From: Phocaeicola_A sp963652075
GTDB lineage: Bacteria; Bacteroidota; Bacteroidia; Bacteroidales; Bacteroidaceae
DNA: 64,000 nt
Assembly: GCA_963652075.1 (NCBI GenBank)
Contig: CAVJRQ010000033.1
Span: forward strand, 8,161 to 72,160
Reading direction: 5' to 3'
Positions within the stretch are counted from its first letter, which is position 1; each line of letters opens with the position of its first letter. Of this stretch, positions 17,801 to 25,388 are shown in pieces. A model generated the notes under the pieces. That model saw nothing but the letters and a program-made list of their open reading frames with translations. It was not told the origin of the DNA and made no database searches. Made by a program: the position numbers and the translations under genes.

Positions 17801-18131
17801 GGCGTTCGCTCACGGAGTTGACCGTCAGCCGTTTGGCGGAGCCGCCCTCAGCTGACATCACGAAGATGTCGAAAGACCCGTAGCGGTCGCTCGCGAAAGC
17901 AATCCGCTTGCTGTCGGGCGACCATACCGGCAGGCACTCATAGGATTCTTGACTGGTGAGGCGAATGGCCGACCCTCCCTCCGCAGGAACTTTGTAAACA
18001 TCTCCCTTGTAACAGAAGGCAATCTGTTTGCCGTCGGGAGAGATTTTCACGTCGCGCATCCACAGAGGCGTCTGCGCCACGACGTTCCACACCGCCAGTG
18101 CGGAAACCGCCGTCAGATAGAGCTTTTTCAT
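14874..18131 (-). CDS. Tricorn-like protease (PD40 propellers, PDZ, S41 domain)
   Basis: 1085 residues with a signal peptide (V-V-A-Q near 20), so probably periplasmic. Residues about 25-520 carry repeated S-P-D-G-K blades of WD40-like (PD40) beta-propellers. A strongly charged Lys/Glu stretch runs from about 547 to 603. After a second propeller part come a C1-like helical segment (Y-N-H-V-C-L-Q-I), a PDZ domain and a C-terminal S41/tricorn peptidase core. That core has G-Y-V-H-I, V-I-D-T-R-F-N-G-G-G and the catalytic serine in N-Y-S-N-A-H-G (Ser989). It should degrade peptides, with the propellers acting as a size-selecting gate. Expressed alone. Confidence 0.93.
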   Translation of the reverse strand: MKKLYLTAVSALAVWNVVAQTPLWMRDVKISPDGKQIAFCYKGDVYKVPAEGGSAIRLTSQESYECLPVWSPDSKRIAFASDRYGSFDIFVMSAEGGSAKRLTVNSVSERPTAFTPDGKYVLFNASIQDPASSALFPTPAMSELYRVPVDGGRTEQVLATPAEMVCYAPDGKSFYYQDQKGFENEWRKHHTSSITRNIWKYDTRSGKHTQLTNRGGEDRNPAVSPDGKTLYILSERGGSMNVYALQPDQPEQVKAVTRFKTHPVRFLSADNNGTLCYAYDGEIYTQAQGASPRKVKIDLVRDEEEQINQFSIGSNYDASVSPDGKQIAFVARGEVFVSSVEYGTTKQITHTAATERSVTFGSDNRTLVYASERDGLWQLYKATIARKEELNFPNATLIEETPLLPSNRIERTNPQFSPDGKELAFVEERSRLMVMNMETKKVRQITDGSTQFDTNGNFGYRWSPDGKWFTLEYVANHHDPYYDIGLVSAKGGEAIVNLTNSGYMSDNPRFVMDGNAILFRTERYGMRNHASWGSLNDYMLVFLNGKAYDEYRMSKEELELQKEMEAEQKKAAEAEKSKTKDSKATKDDTKKEDKEKEKETVKEIVVELDGLEDRIVRLTPNSSNLGDGIVTKDGATLFYLSSFEGSHDLWKLDVKQRTPQLAQKGFGYAALEMDSKGNLFALGNNLRKVDSKSGAGTPVKVSGTFKIGAAEEREAMYNHVCLQIEKRFYRTDLHGVDWKGLTQHYRKFLPHINNNDDFAEMLSELLGELNVSHTGASYRPNARKETTASLGLLFDWNYTGKGLRVDEVIEKGPFGNKKSKVTVGTVIEKIDGTELTADMDYTVLLNGKAGQKVLVSLYNPDTKERWDEVVKPTTPNEISTLLYHRWVKQRAADVAKWSGGRLGYVHIESMDDESFRTVYSDLLGKYNNCEGIVIDTRFNGGGRLHEDIEVLFSGKKYLTQVVRGREACDMPSRRWNKPSIMVTCEANYSNAHGTPWVYRHTGIGKLVGMPVPGTMTSVNWEYLQDRSLVFGIPIIGYRLPDGSYLENTQLEPDIEVANSPEEIVKGEDAQLHTAVKELLRELDAK

Positions 18132-18175
18132 TGTTACTTTGTCTCTTTGGCTATTGAATTAATTTATTCATCGCA

Positions 18176-18183
18176 CAAAGATA
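18176..18183 (-). promoter_or_regulatory. Probable -7 element of the tricorn-like gene
   Basis: The minus strand reads TATCTTTG (TAnnTTTG), 44 bp before the start codon; no good TTTG box at the expected distance. Confidence 0.45.
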
Positions 18184-18208
18184 CAACTTTTCGCAATAAA
18201 AAAGGTCT

Positions 18209-19909
18209 CTACTGTTTGGCAGGGGCAGGTTGGTTCACCAATTCGGTCGCTTTGGCCAACGCCTCGTTGATGTTGGAACAGATATTCTCCTTACCCAACA
18301 GTTCGTAGAAGCCCGACTTCTGCAGCACGGCATGCACCTTCTCGTTGACACCAGAGAGGACAATGGTGATGTTCTCCTTCTGGCTCATCACGCAGAGGTT
18401 GGTCAGGTTGTGGATGCCGGTGGAGTCGATGAACGGCACTCTACGCATGCGCACCACACGCACCTTGGGACGGTCGCCCAACTGCGCCATCATCTCCTCG
18501 AACTTGGTGGCTATACCGAAGAAGTACGGACCGTTGATTTCGTACACCTCCACGCCCTTGGGGATGACCAGATGCTCCTCGTGTACCTCCAGGTCGGACT
18601 CCTTGTTGGGGTCTATCTCGTTCTTGATTACGGATATTTCGGTAGTCTCCATCACACGCCGCATGAAGAGGACGCAAGCGATGACCAGTCCCACCTCGAT
18701 GGCGATGGTCAGGTCGAAGATGACGGTGAGGAAGAAGGTCACCAACAGCACCGCCACGTCGCTCTTCGGATTACGGAGCAACGCCTTGAAGGTGCGCCAG
18801 CCACTCATGTTGTACGAAACGATGACGAGCACGCCGGCCAGGCAAGCCATAGGGATGTATTGCGCCAACGGCATCAGGAAGAGGAGGATGAGCAACAGCA
18901 CCACGGCATGGATGATGCCTGCCACGGGTGTCTTACCCCCGTTGTTGATGTTGGTCATGGTACGCGCGATGGCTCCCGTGGCAGGGATTCCGCCAAAGAG
19001 CGGAGCCACGATGTTGGCGGCACCCTGCGCAATCAGCTCCGTGTTGGAGTCGTGACGGTCGCCGATAACACCGTCCGCCACCGTGGCGGAGAGCAACGAC
19101 TCGATGGCTCCCAGCACCGCAATGGTGATGGCCACGGGGAAGAGGTCTTTGATGGCGTCCCAGTCGAGTGCGGGCATCACCGCGTCCGGCAGTTCGCTGT
19201 GTATCGTGAAGCGGTCACCGATGGTATCGATACAGTCGATGCCACCATAGGTCTTCATGAGGTAGACCGCCAACGTCACCAGCACGATGGCCACCAGCGA
19301 GCCGGGAATCTTCTTCGAGAAGCGCGGCGTGATGGCAATGATGAAGATGCTGACGAGGCTGACAACCGTGTTCCACCAGTTGACGCTGTCGAAGTGGCGG
19401 AAGTAGACAATCCACTTACCCACGAAATCGCCGGGCACCTTGTCGTCCCCAAAAGAGAGACCGAAGACATCGGCAATCTGGGTGGTGAAGATGGTGACGG
19501 CGATACCGCTGGTGAATCCCACAATGATGGGATAAGGGATAAACTTGATGACCGCCCCTAACTTGAGCACTCCCAGCACCACCAGGATAACGCCCGCCAT
19601 GAGTGTCGCCACGGTGAGTCCGCTGATGCCGTACTGTTGGATGATGCCGTAGATGATGACGATGAAGGCACCCGTGGGGCCGCCTATCTGCACCTTACTG
19701 CCTCCGAAGACGGAGATGATGAAACCCGCCACGATGGCGGTGATGATACCCTTCTCGGGAGTCACGCCCGAGGCGATACCGAAGGCGATGGCCAACGGAA
19801 GGGCAACGATACCCACAATGATGCCGGCCATCACATCGGCCGTAAACGTCGATTTGTCGTAATGCTTTAATGTCGATAACAGCTTTGGTCTAAACGCAAA
19901 CGCTTTCAT
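18209..19909 (-). CDS. SulP family anion transporter with STAS domain
   Basis: 566 residues. An N-terminal membrane domain has about 10-12 helices, with the family stretch G-I-V-A-L-P-L-A-I-A-F-G-I-A-S-G and later G-G-P-T-G-A-F. A C-terminal STAS domain follows from about residue 440, with R-V-P-F-I-D-S-T-G-I-H. SulP proteins carry sulfate, bicarbonate or dicarboxylates; the substrate cannot be told from sequence alone. STAS domains regulate transport or bind partners. Stands alone, 127 bp after the end-to-start gap with the ATPase gene. Confidence 0.94.
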   Translation of the reverse strand: MKAFAFRPKLLSTLKHYDKSTFTADVMAGIIVGIVALPLAIAFGIASGVTPEKGIITAIVAGFIISVFGGSKVQIGGPTGAFIVIIYGIIQQYGISGLTVATLMAGVILVVLGVLKLGAVIKFIPYPIIVGFTSGIAVTIFTTQIADVFGLSFGDDKVPGDFVGKWIVYFRHFDSVNWWNTVVSLVSIFIIAITPRFSKKIPGSLVAIVLVTLAVYLMKTYGGIDCIDTIGDRFTIHSELPDAVMPALDWDAIKDLFPVAITIAVLGAIESLLSATVADGVIGDRHDSNTELIAQGAANIVAPLFGGIPATGAIARTMTNINNGGKTPVAGIIHAVVLLLILLFLMPLAQYIPMACLAGVLVIVSYNMSGWRTFKALLRNPKSDVAVLLVTFFLTVIFDLTIAIEVGLVIACVLFMRRVMETTEISVIKNEIDPNKESDLEVHEEHLVIPKGVEVYEINGPYFFGIATKFEEMMAQLGDRPKVRVVRMRRVPFIDSTGIHNLTNLCVMSQKENITIVLSGVNEKVHAVLQKSGFYELLGKENICSNINEALAKATELVNQPAPAKQ

Positions 19910-19971
19910 TTGTTCGAATCAATCTTGTACCTAATAATATCCAATACCTACTCTTTTTGACAAAGAGGTCG

Positions 19972-20003
19972 CAAAATTAGGTCTTTTTAAGACACCGCAC
20001 AAG
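19972..20003 (-). promoter_or_regulatory. Promoter of the SulP gene
   Basis: On the minus strand CTTG (20003-20000) and TAATTTTG (19979-19972) are separated by 20 bp, a near-consensus Bacteroidetes promoter. The leader would be about 55 nt. Confidence 0.55.
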
Positions 20004-20036
20004 TTTTTCCCTCAAAAACCACGGCCTCAAGTCGGT

Positions 20037-21287
20037 TCATGAAGACAACAACCATTTCCATACAGGCAAAACCTCAATCTTCAGTCCTTCTTCTATTTCA
20101 CCCTCACTGTCCCTTGTGACAATCAGAGCCCGTTGAATTTCAAGATGCCTCGCCAATTTCATCAAAGCCCCCTTTTCTCGCTCTACTGTCGTGTAATCCT
20201 TCATGTCGTAACACACTTGTATCGCCAACCGCTCTGACGGAATATAGAAGTCCACCTCTATTCCTCTATTGTAATAATACATCTCATTACCATATTTTTT
20301 ATACAAATGAATGGCACATAAGTTCTCCAACAGAGAGGTCTCGGAATCTACCAGAAACAGATTCAGCAAGCCGTTGTCTATGAAATAATGCTTCTTCGAT
20401 GTCTCCTTTTCCACAAATTTCGAAGCATAATTCTCCAAGGGAAACACCAGACAACTGTCCTTTAGATATTCCACATAGTGAATGACACTTTGCACATTTG
20501 TCTTCACCCCCGTAGATGCCACAAGGTTACTGATGCGGTTGTAAGCCGTAGGCTGCTTCACGCTGTCAGCCAACTTGCGAATGGTCATTCGCAAGGCATC
20601 CTCATTGCGCACCCCATTTCTCACCATCACGTCACTGAAGAATATCTTCTGGTAGATACCGGTTATCCAAGCTCGCTTGTCTATCACAGATGTCAACTCC
20701 GGGAAGCCTCCAAAATAGAAATAGTCGTGAAACAAACGTTCTACTTCAGCGCATTGACTACTCAGCTGCCAATGCTTTTTCAGCTTGACACCATGAGCTT
20801 CCAGAAACTCATCGAATGAAAACGGATAAACATTCATCACCCAATAGCGTCCGCCCAAAGTGGTGGCAATGTCACGGCTCAACATTTTGGCATTGCTTCC
20901 TGTTATATATACCCTATATTTCTGGTTTGCCAGTCTACGCGCAAAATGTTCCCATCCGTCTATATTTTGGATTTCGTCCAAAAAAAGGATGGGTTGGGTT
21001 GACGACAACGCCCGGTGAGCCTGAAGTATCAAGTCCATTTCCTCTCCCTTGATGTTTGCGATACGCTCGTCATCAAAGTTAATATATACCAGCTCCTCCA
21101 TCTGATGCCCCTTGGCAATAAGTTGCTTCATCCGCTGATAGAGCAAATAAGATTTACCAGCCTGTCGGACTCCCACAAAGACATAGTTCCCTTGCGGTTC
21201 AAAGACAAAATGCCTTTCCACCAATTTCACTTGTTCTACAAGTTCCTGGTTCTCTACAATAATCTTCTGTATTATATTTTTGTCCAT
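20037..21287 (-). CDS. AAA ATPase with DUF4143 domain
   Basis: 416 residues from the ATG at 21287 (M-D-K-N-I-I-Q). The upstream in-frame extension to 21335 is rejected because it would read through the promoter. Walker A is G-V-R-Q-A-G-K-S-Y; Walker B is I-L-F-L-D-E-I-Q followed by N-I-D-G-W. The middle part has F-D-E-F-L and Y-F-G-G-F-P-E, and the C-terminal DUF4143 domain carries nuclease-fold-like strands (G-I-E-V-D-F-Y-I). The family is abundant in Bacteroidetes, and its role is not established. A second member is at 62539-63788. Palindromic half-sites overlap its promoter, which suggests tight or self regulation. Confidence 0.85.
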   Translation of the reverse strand: MDKNIIQKIIVENQELVEQVKLVERHFVFEPQGNYVFVGVRQAGKSYLLYQRMKQLIAKGHQMEELVYINFDDERIANIKGEEMDLILQAHRALSSTQPILFLDEIQNIDGWEHFARRLANQKYRVYITGSNAKMLSRDIATTLGGRYWVMNVYPFSFDEFLEAHGVKLKKHWQLSSQCAEVERLFHDYFYFGGFPELTSVIDKRAWITGIYQKIFFSDVMVRNGVRNEDALRMTIRKLADSVKQPTAYNRISNLVASTGVKTNVQSVIHYVEYLKDSCLVFPLENYASKFVEKETSKKHYFIDNGLLNLFLVDSETSLLENLCAIHLYKKYGNEMYYYNRGIEVDFYIPSERLAIQVCYDMKDYTTVEREKGALMKLARHLEIQRALIVTRDSEGEIEEGLKIEVLPVWKWLLSS

Positions 21288-21304
21288 CCCTCGCTCATTT
21301 AGGG

Positions 21305-21336
21305 CAAAGGTAAGTCTTTTTATTCGACATTTCAAT
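21305..21336 (-). promoter_or_regulatory. Promoter of the AAA/DUF4143 gene
   Basis: The minus strand reads ATTG (21336-21333), 20 bp, TACCTTTG (21312-21305). The transcript would start near 21298, 11 nt before the ATG at 21287, which fixes the start codon. An ATTTCAATT half-site at 21329-21337 covers the -33 box. Confidence 0.65.
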
Positions 21337-21401
21337 TACCAATAGAAATATTTGCGCATTTTTATCAATTAGCAATTGAAATAAATGCCTTGAAATTTCA
21401 A
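21329..21401. promoter_or_regulatory. Palindromic operator-like cluster upstream of the DUF4143 ATPase
   Basis: ATTTCAATT (21329-21337) is matched by its reverse complement AATTGAAAT (21374-21382), and a perfect 12-bp palindrome TTGAAATTTCAA lies at 21390-21401. The shared half-site TTGAAAT on both strands suggests a binding region for a dimeric regulator. No regulator gene is adjacent. Confidence 0.5.
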
Positions 21402-21428
21402 AGACTGTGACTAAAAATGAAAGAGCCG

Positions 21429-21648
21429 TGCCTTCCTGATAATGTCAGAAGCCCCTTATAACGATGCAAGAAACCCTTCATAACGATGTCAAGAGCCCCT
21501 TATAACAATGCAAGAAAGCGGATGCATAGAGTGTTTGACAACTGTCAGCAAAGTGAATGACAATTGTCAGCAATGTTTACGACAATTGTCAGAAACATGT
21601 TTGACAACTGTCAACAACCTTTACGACAATTGTCAACAACCATAATAA
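21429..21648. repeat. 22-bp tandem array, about ten units
   Basis: Units begin every 22 bp at 21429, 21451, 21473, 21495, 21517, 21539, 21561, 21583, 21605 and 21627. The first four are one subfamily (GCCCCTTATAACGATG then CAAGAA, the first degenerate). The last five each carry the palindrome GACAAYTGTC, at 21537, 21559, 21581, 21603 and 21625. The unit between is diverged, yet the 22-bp phase is kept throughout. The period is not a multiple of three, so it is not coding. It fills most of the 457-bp gap between the ATPase gene and the thioredoxin operon. Confidence 0.85.
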
Positions 21649-21715
21649 AGCGGTTTCTTACTGAATAACAGCCTATTCCTATCAGTTACAAGGTTGGTGT
21701 GTTGCAAGTCAACGA

Positions 21716-21766
21716 AAAGGGCATCACCATTTCCGCCGTTGGTTGGCGGAAGCAGTGATGCCCTTT
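21716..21766. terminator. Terminator of the minus-strand uptake locus B
   Basis: AAAGGGCATCAC (21716-21727) pairs with GTGATGCCCTTT (21755-21766), and an inner stem TTCCGCC/GGCGGAA extends it. The loop is GTTGGTT. It lies 27 bp beyond the stop of the thioredoxin gene, with T residues following on the minus strand. Confidence 0.85.
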
Positions 21767-21792
21767 GTTACATAAAAGAACAATCAAGTCTG

Positions 21793-22974
21793 TTATTGCG
21801 GCATCTCCTTGCCGTTCAAGGAGTCGATGAGCATACCCATCGCCTTGGACATATTGCCCGAGAGTACCATGTTGCCCTGCTTGGTCTGCGGTGCGCGTTT
21901 CCCCGAGTTGAGGTCGTCCACACGTTGTTGCAACAGGGCCTTGGCGACATTGCGCGGACCCTCTTCCGTGCAGCTCTTCACAACGGGCGTACACCATTTG
22001 CACAACATCAGGTCCGAGATGTCCATCTGTTTGCCGTAATCGGTGACGCACTGCATGTAAGCGTTCCAGTCCGGCTTCTTCTCATAGTAGCGCATCAGGG
22101 TGGTCAGACGCAAGTCTTCGCGCACAGCCTCTTCCACGCCACACTCCTTCATCAGATCCAGCCACTTGTCCATCTTCTCCTGGTCGAGGGAGACCGTTCC
22201 GTTGGCTTCGGTCATGAGGTCACGGGAGTATCGGGTCCAGACATTCTGCAGTTTCATCTGCACGGGTCGCTCACCCAAGGTCTCCGTCAGCGCTTCGGGG
22301 TGTTTGGCCGTGTAGACGAAAGCCGGACAGAAAGGATTGCTCAGGTAACGCATGAAGACGTTGGCCAACTGTTTGTCGGCGGCAAAAGTCTCCGCCTTCC
22401 CTTCGAGCAGAATCTCGGCTACTTCATTGCACTGGTCGTGCTTGAAGGTGCTGCCCAGCGTCTGCAGGTAGCTGTAGAGGAAATCCTCGTCGCGCTCGCC
22501 GTCGGCAAAGCGTTTGTCCATCTCCAGCGAGGTGCTGTCCGCACTGGCCTTTTTTACCCTCTCGATAAACTCCTCGGCTTGGCATCCTCCCAAGAAACGG
22601 CCTACCTCCTGTCCACGACTGTTGAAGAACACGAAGGTAGGATAAGCCGAAATCTGGAGTTTCTTCGCCAACTCAGGGCCTTCGCCCTCCTCCATGTCCA
22701 TCTTCAGGCAGACGAAGTTGGGGTTCATGTAGTTGCCCACTATCTCCTGCGGAAAGACGGTGTTCGCCATCATCTTGCAAGGCCCGCACCACGAGGTGTA
22801 GCAGTCGAGAAATATCTGCTTGCCCGTGCTCATGGCCTTCTGCACGGCCTGACGGAAGAGGGTGCCCTCTTTCTCAAATTGGATGCCCTTTCCGGACTCC
22901 TGTCCCATCGCCTGTCCGCCGAAAGCGACGAACAGGGATGCGAACAGACACATCATTAGATTTCTTTTTTTCAT
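21793..22974 (-). CDS. Secreted thioredoxin-family protein with C-terminal helical domain
   Basis: 393 residues with a signal peptide (A-M-G-Q near residue 25). The thioredoxin fold covers about 30-150 with the classical motif S-W-C-G-P-C-K (Cys63, Cys66) and the cis-proline in S-A-Y-P-T. Residues 150-393 are a predicted all-helical extension with several cysteines (C-K-W-C near residue 318), which could form further disulfides. It should be a periplasmic thiol-disulfide exchanger. It is the last gene of locus B, 8 bp after the PKD-like lipoprotein, so it belongs to the uptake operon. Confidence 0.88.
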   Translation of the reverse strand: MKKRNLMMCLFASLFVAFGGQAMGQESGKGIQFEKEGTLFRQAVQKAMSTGKQIFLDCYTSWCGPCKMMANTVFPQEIVGNYMNPNFVCLKMDMEEGEGPELAKKLQISAYPTFVFFNSRGQEVGRFLGGCQAEEFIERVKKASADSTSLEMDKRFADGERDEDFLYSYLQTLGSTFKHDQCNEVAEILLEGKAETFAADKQLANVFMRYLSNPFCPAFVYTAKHPEALTETLGERPVQMKLQNVWTRYSRDLMTEANGTVSLDQEKMDKWLDLMKECGVEEAVREDLRLTTLMRYYEKKPDWNAYMQCVTDYGKQMDISDLMLCKWCTPVVKSCTEEGPRNVAKALLQQRVDDLNSGKRAPQTKQGNMVLSGNMSKAMGMLIDSLNGKEMPQ

Positions 22975-22982
22975 AGTTATCT

Positions 22983-24599
22983 TTACCTTTCAAATATATA
23001 CTTCCAAGCCATGTCCTTCACCTTTCCGGGAACGGTATAGGTCTGTTGCACGTCCGATATCGCTCCGCTCGCGGGGTTGATGGTACATTGGTAGAGCTTA
23101 CCCGTCTGCGTGGACTCGTCCCAAGTGGCAATGTGCACGATGGTGCTCGGGTTCGGCAGAATCATACGGAAGAAGACCCCGTAGTAGTACTTCTGGATGC
23201 GTACGCAAGTGACCTCCTCATTGGCGCTCGGTGCCTCCCAAGCCACGTTGGCGGTGGTGGAGGAGTTGAACGCCAGGTTGTACACCTTGTTCTTCGCGCC
23301 ATAGAGCACATACTCGCCCATATACGAAGCGGACATCGAGGTGGCATCGGCGATGTCGGGCGATGCCGTCACATTGTAAAGCCCTACGCCCACGTTGGCA
23401 TTGGTTGCCGCACTACAGAAGTCGGCTACCGCCAGGTAGCGTTCGTTCTCCTTCTGCATGAGCAGGTAATCGTAAGCCGTGGCATACGTGGCAGCGGCAC
23501 CGCGTCCCCAGTCGCCCATCAACAAGGTCATCCCGACGTTGTTCACGTCGAAGGCTGCCGTTGAGGATTGGTCGGCAAACTGTGTCAGTTGCGAGGGTGA
23601 GGCGTATTGGGTCAGTTTGAGGAAGCGCCCGTAGGTCTGGTCGTAAACGACTGCCTCGTTCGAAGAGGAGATGTCGCAGCCCCAAGGAGCCAACTCGCCA
23701 TATTCCACAGCCGACGGCTTGGCGTTGCCGAAGAAATAGCCACCGCTGGCCACCACCATATAGCTGACCGTGTGGACTTTGTTGTCGTTAATCATAAAGC
23801 TACGGCGGGCGGACATTCCCGACGTACCGTAATGGATGACCTTCTTGGTCTCGGGAGCACGGTAGAAGAAGTCCTCAAAATTGTTGACCTTCTCAAACGT
23901 GGCGCTGTTGACGCTCACAAGGTCCTGGTCGGTCACGCAAATCACGTCAGAGGGTTTCTGAAGACCCGTGGCCGTGGTGATGGGGTTGTAGACACGCAGC
24001 GGCTTGCCTTGCAACACCTCTCCGTTGGATGCGCTATAGAGGTCCCAATACTCCTTGTTGTAAGTGATGTTCTTCTTCACCAGCGGATTCACCACCAGAC
24101 CCACGTCTGACGTGCCCGGGTTGTCCGCCCGTTCATAGAGCACCAGCCATCCGGCCGTGATGGATTCTTCTACCTGACAGTTGAGCTTCAGGTACTCCTG
24201 CACCCCGGTCTCCTTGTTGGTCACCGTCAGCTGGAGGATGTACGTGCCTGCCAGTGTCGTTATCTCCTTGTCCAGCTTGGGCGTCGTGGCAAGGGTATCG
24301 TTCACATAGGAGGTGCTGCCTGCCGAGGTTCCGTTGGTGTAGAGTGTCCACACGCATTGCACTTGGGAATCGTCCCCCTCGGCAATCTCCTTACCATTGA
24401 AGGTCACCTTGGGCTCCAAGGTCAATCGGTCGTAACGGGCAATGGAGTAAGCCGACTGAATGCCGACACCGGCCGTGTCGATAACGACCTCGTCCAGTTC
24501 CACGTAATCGTAGTTGCCCTTATCGTCGTAGCAGGCGGTGGTGGTCAGCAGTCCCAGCACCCCCGCTATCCAGAGATTCTTTATTATTTGTTTTCGCAT
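22983..24599 (-). CDS. PKD-like family lipoprotein
   Basis: 538 residues. The signal peptide ends in T-T-A-C, giving a lipidated Cys followed by Y-D-D-K-G-N-Y-D-Y. An N-terminal PKD/Ig-like domain and a beta-rich body follow, homologous in layout to the protein at 720-2384. It is probably on the cell surface beside the SusC/SusD pair, helping capture the ligand. It lies 11 bp after the DUF4843 gene and 8 bp before the thioredoxin gene. Confidence 0.82.
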   Translation of the reverse strand: MRKQIIKNLWIAGVLGLLTTTACYDDKGNYDYVELDEVVIDTAGVGIQSAYSIARYDRLTLEPKVTFNGKEIAEGDDSQVQCVWTLYTNGTSAGSTSYVNDTLATTPKLDKEITTLAGTYILQLTVTNKETGVQEYLKLNCQVEESITAGWLVLYERADNPGTSDVGLVVNPLVKKNITYNKEYWDLYSASNGEVLQGKPLRVYNPITTATGLQKPSDVICVTDQDLVSVNSATFEKVNNFEDFFYRAPETKKVIHYGTSGMSARRSFMINDNKVHTVSYMVVASGGYFFGNAKPSAVEYGELAPWGCDISSSNEAVVYDQTYGRFLKLTQYASPSQLTQFADQSSTAAFDVNNVGMTLLMGDWGRGAAATYATAYDYLLMQKENERYLAVADFCSAATNANVGVGLYNVTASPDIADATSMSASYMGEYVLYGAKNKVYNLAFNSSTTANVAWEAPSANEEVTCVRIQKYYYGVFFRMILPNPSTIVHIATWDESTQTGKLYQCTINPASGAISDVQQTYTVPGKVKDMAWKYIFER

Positions 24600-24610
24600 A
24601 ATCGTACCTT

Positions 24611-25378
24611 TTAGAATTCAACTTCTCTACCAAACTCATCCACCAGTCGTTTGCCGTGGGTTTTCTCATAGGTGTCCAAGGCTTCGGTAAGCACTTCGGC
24701 CAGGTATTGCGCATAGTTGACCGACATCTCCTTGGTCTCTTCATTGTACGGAGAGGTGGCCGACCCGTAGATATGGAACTCCATGATGCCCAACTCCTGA
24801 ATCATGAACTGGTACTTCACCTTACTGTATTCCCCAAAGTAGCGGCTCCAGCTATAGTAAGGAGGAACTACGTTGTTCCATTCGTCCGGCTCAGCCAGGT
24901 AGTTCTTCAGCACCACGTAAAGTTCTTGGCGGCCTTCGACCCCCGTCTCGAAGCCGGAGTTCTCGGCAACTTTGAAGGTAAGGTGTCCGTCCTTGGCGGT
25001 GAAGGAGTCGGCGTTCTTCAGCTTGGAACTGTCAAAGAAGAGCTTACACTCCTGCTCCACCTCACCGGCCGGAATCGTATAGGTGTCTATGCGGTAGCTG
25101 CCTTCCGCCTCCGCCAGATCGTCACCGGACACTTCGAGCGTGAAGGTGCGGTCGTGGTCTACGGGGACTCCCGCCACACGGGCATAGAAGGTGAGACTTC
25201 CCTCTTCCAGCGAATAGGAGTAGTTGTAGGTGGTACTGTCGAGCACGGAGGTGCTTCGTCCGAACCAGATGTTCAACGAGGCGCGGTCGGGGTCATACGT
25301 CGGGGTCTCGTTCTCGCTGCATGCGCTTACGCCCACTATCGCAGCAAGTATCATAACTGTATATATCGATTTTCTCAT
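24611..25378 (-). CDS. DUF4843-type surface lipoprotein
   Basis: 255 residues from the ATG at 25378 (M-R-K-S-I-Y-T-V). An earlier ATG at 25417 would overlap susD and put 13 polar residues before the signal peptide. The lipobox is G-V-S-A-C. The mature part is beta-rich with the family pattern of a conserved aromatic start (Y-N-Y-S-Y-S) and a V-P-V-D-H-D-R-T-F stretch. It follows susD by 10 bp. In the layout SusC-SusD-DUF4843-PKD it takes the place that extra ligand-binding lipoproteins (SusE/F-like) hold in other loci. Confidence 0.78.
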   Translation of the reverse strand: MRKSIYTVMILAAIVGVSACSENETPTYDPDRASLNIWFGRSTSVLDSTTYNYSYSLEEGSLTFYARVAGVPVDHDRTFTLEVSGDDLAEAEGSYRIDTYTIPAGEVEQECKLFFDSSKLKNADSFTAKDGHLTFKVAENSGFETGVEGRQELYVVLKNYLAEPDEWNNVVPPYYSWSRYFGEYSKVKYQFMIQELGIMEFHIYGSATSPYNEETKEMSVNYAQYLAEVLTEALDTYEKTHGKRLVDEFGREVEF

Positions 25379-25388
25379 CTTTCTGCTA

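Noticed and set aside
15813..17855. 680-codon open frame opposite the tricorn-like gene
   Set aside because: Antisense shadow of a gene with clear propeller, PDZ and peptidase motifs.
21429..21648. CRISPR array
   Set aside because: Units are contiguous 22-mers with no unique spacers, and no cas gene is present.
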